Origin: a virus
Length of the DNA stretch: 29,660 nucleotides
IMG/VR virus record: IMGVR_UViG_3300036944_000382
Location: 1-29,660 of that record
Reading direction: 5' to 3' (one strand)
A program made the translations under genes and the position numbers. A model generated the notes under the pieces. The model was not told the origin of the DNA and ran no database searches. It worked only from the letters and a program-made list of their open reading frames with translations. Of the stretch, positions 28,769-29,660 are shown piece by piece (the first letter of the stretch is position 1; each line of letters starts with the position of its first letter).

Positions 28769-28786
28769 AACGAAAAAAAGTTTATA

Positions 28787-28815
28787 ACAAACAATTAAAA
28801 ATCAGTTATAAGGGT
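28787..28815 (+). promoter_or_regulatory. Conserved late-gene upstream element, copy 3
   Basis: ACAAA at 28787-28791, ten bases, TCAGTTAT at 28802-28809, four bases, GT, then ATG at 28816. Spacing is identical to copies 1 and 2. It precedes the protease/capsid/tail tube unit. Confidence 0.65.
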
Positions 28816-29660
28816 ATGGACACTTACAAAGTAATGTTTAACGAGGAGGATAACGAGGGCGTTTACGCTGTTTCGCTCGTATCTGATCCTGCAATAGGGG
28901 TGCAATTTATCACTTTGTCACAACAAAAGGAGATAAAACTTGCAACCATAAACGAGGAAAAAAGAATTTTATTAGGGCCTATATTAATTCCCGACCAAGA
29001 GATACCTCGCTACCAAGACGGACACGAATTTAATATTGTATTCCCTGCGGAAACGATTAAGCAAGTGCAACAAAATTTCAGTCGTCAAGGATACCAGAAC
29101 AACTCAACTATCGAGCATTCAGGTACACAAATAGAAGACGTGACTTTTGTTGAAACGTGGATTAAAATGGACGAGGTACACGATAAATCAGTACACTACG
29201 GATTTAACGAGCCAGTGGGGACGTGGTTTGCTGCGATGAAAGTGAACAACGATGAGATTTGGAACGATTATGTTAAGACAGGCAAAGTCAAAGGCTTTTC
29301 AATTGATGGAGTTTTTGATATGGAGAAAGTAAATTTAAAAAGTGAATATAGTATGAATTTAAATGAAATCGTTAACGCGATAAAAGACGGTTTCGCTTCG
29401 GTAAAGTTATCAAGCGAGACTGAGCAAGTGGAAGTTGCAATGGCTACCATGATGCTCAAAGATGGTGTTACCGTTTTGGAAGCTGAATCATTTGAAGCGG
29501 GCGTGCCTGTTTTTATTGTAGCTGAAAACGGAGACAAAGTTCCTGCTCCAATCGGAGAACACGAACTTGAAGACGGACGAGTTTTGGTAATTACAGAAGA
29601 GGGTATGATTGCCGAAATTAAAGAGATGGAAGTTGAAGAGGTAGAAGTTGAAGAGGCTCC
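28816..29660 (+). CDS. XkdF-like prohead serine protease fused to scaffold (5' part)
   Basis: 281 codons before the window ends; the gene probably continues at 1-257. Residues 1-35 (Y-K-V-M-F-N-E-E-D-N-E-G-V-Y-A-V-S-L-V-S-D-P-A-I, given here with breaks) match the start of XkdF-type proteases. The likely catalytic pair is H101 in I-E-H-S-G and S162 in K-G-F-S-I-D-G, as in S78-like prohead proteases. From about residue 180 the protein becomes helical and acidic, ending here in an E-V-E-E repeat, the scaffold part. It would process the scaffold and capsid during prohead maturation. The capsid gene follows after the junction. Confidence 0.8.
   Translation, partial: MDTYKVMFNEEDNEGVYAVSLVSDPAIGVQFITLSQQKEIKLATINEEKRILLGPILIPDQEIPRYQDGHEFNIVFPAETIKQVQQNFSRQGYQNNSTIEHSGTQIEDVTFVETWIKMDEVHDKSVHYGFNEPVGTWFAAMKVNNDEIWNDYVKTGKVKGFSIDGVFDMEKVNLKSEYSMNLNEIVNAIKDGFASVKLSSETEQVEVAMATMMLKDGVTVLEAESFEAGVPVFIVAENGDKVPAPIGEHELEDGRVLVITEEGMIAEIKEMEVEEVEVEEA
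29657..29660. other. Terminal overlap with the window start (circular permutation)
   Basis: The last four bases, CTCC, equal bases 1-4. Collapsing them gives GAG GCT CCT ATC GAA ATG, which keeps the protease/scaffold frame open into 1-257. The window is thus probably one genome unit opened at an arbitrary point. A one-base overlap would also keep the frame. Confidence 0.65.

Overview
The window reads as one complete, circularly permuted genome of a small tailed phage (siphovirus type) that infects a Bacteroidetes host, probably a flavobacterium. All genes lie on the + strand and are packed with short overlaps (often TAATG). The DNA is AT-rich, starts are preceded by A/T-rich sequence instead of Shine-Dalgarno sites, and several intergenic regions carry the Bacteroidetes -7 promoter box TAnnTTTG. 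The two window ends share CTCC; overlapping those four bases closes one reading frame, the XkdF-like protease/scaffold gene, across the junction (28816 to the end, then 1-257). No integrase, repressor, tRNA, rRNA, CRISPR array or insertion sequence was seen, so a virulent lifestyle is likely.

Layout. (1) 1-1739: end of protease/scaffold, major capsid protein, probable tail tube protein. (2) 1820-6838: small structural protein, portal with a C-terminal extension, head-tail adaptor, small structural proteins, tail fibre. (3) 6845-9628: small accessory genes, holin candidates, GH24 endolysin, calcineurin-like phosphoesterase and a one-protein (unimolecular) spanin. (4) 9733-12922: early operon of small proteins, a DnaA-domain-IV-like protein and a putative ssDNA-binding protein. 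(5) 12923-13290: non-coding region with terminator, perfect 19-nt inverted repeat, promoter and structured leader; candidate origin. (6) 13291-17391: primase/SF3 helicase, PD-(D/E)XK nuclease, SF2 helicase. (7) 17392-21300: terminator, promoter, structured leader, VRR-NUC nuclease, DUF3310 protein, phage sigma factor, zinc-ribbon-like protein, small and large terminase. (8) 21437-28660: tail assembly chaperone with a poly-T frameshift site, tail completion proteins, two large tail proteins, tape measure. (9) 28816-end: protease/scaffold.

How it may work together. Three units (starting near 9733, 13291 and 17598) have host-type TATATTTG promoters, and the first two end in clear intrinsic terminators. 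The last of them encodes a small sigma-70-like factor. The three structural units (starting at 21437, 28816 and 1820) lack TAnnTTTG and instead share a strictly spaced element, ACAAA-N10-TCAGTTAT-N4-GT-ATG. The simplest model is an early-to-late switch in which the phage sigma factor reads this element. The leaders of the 13291 and 17598 operons have a similar organisation: a terminator-like hairpin whose loop can pair with an upstream segment. They look like attenuators or pseudoknots and are the other main novelty candidate. Head and tail gene order is also unusual: the tail block lies upstream of protease and capsid genes, and the portal gene comes after the capsid gene.
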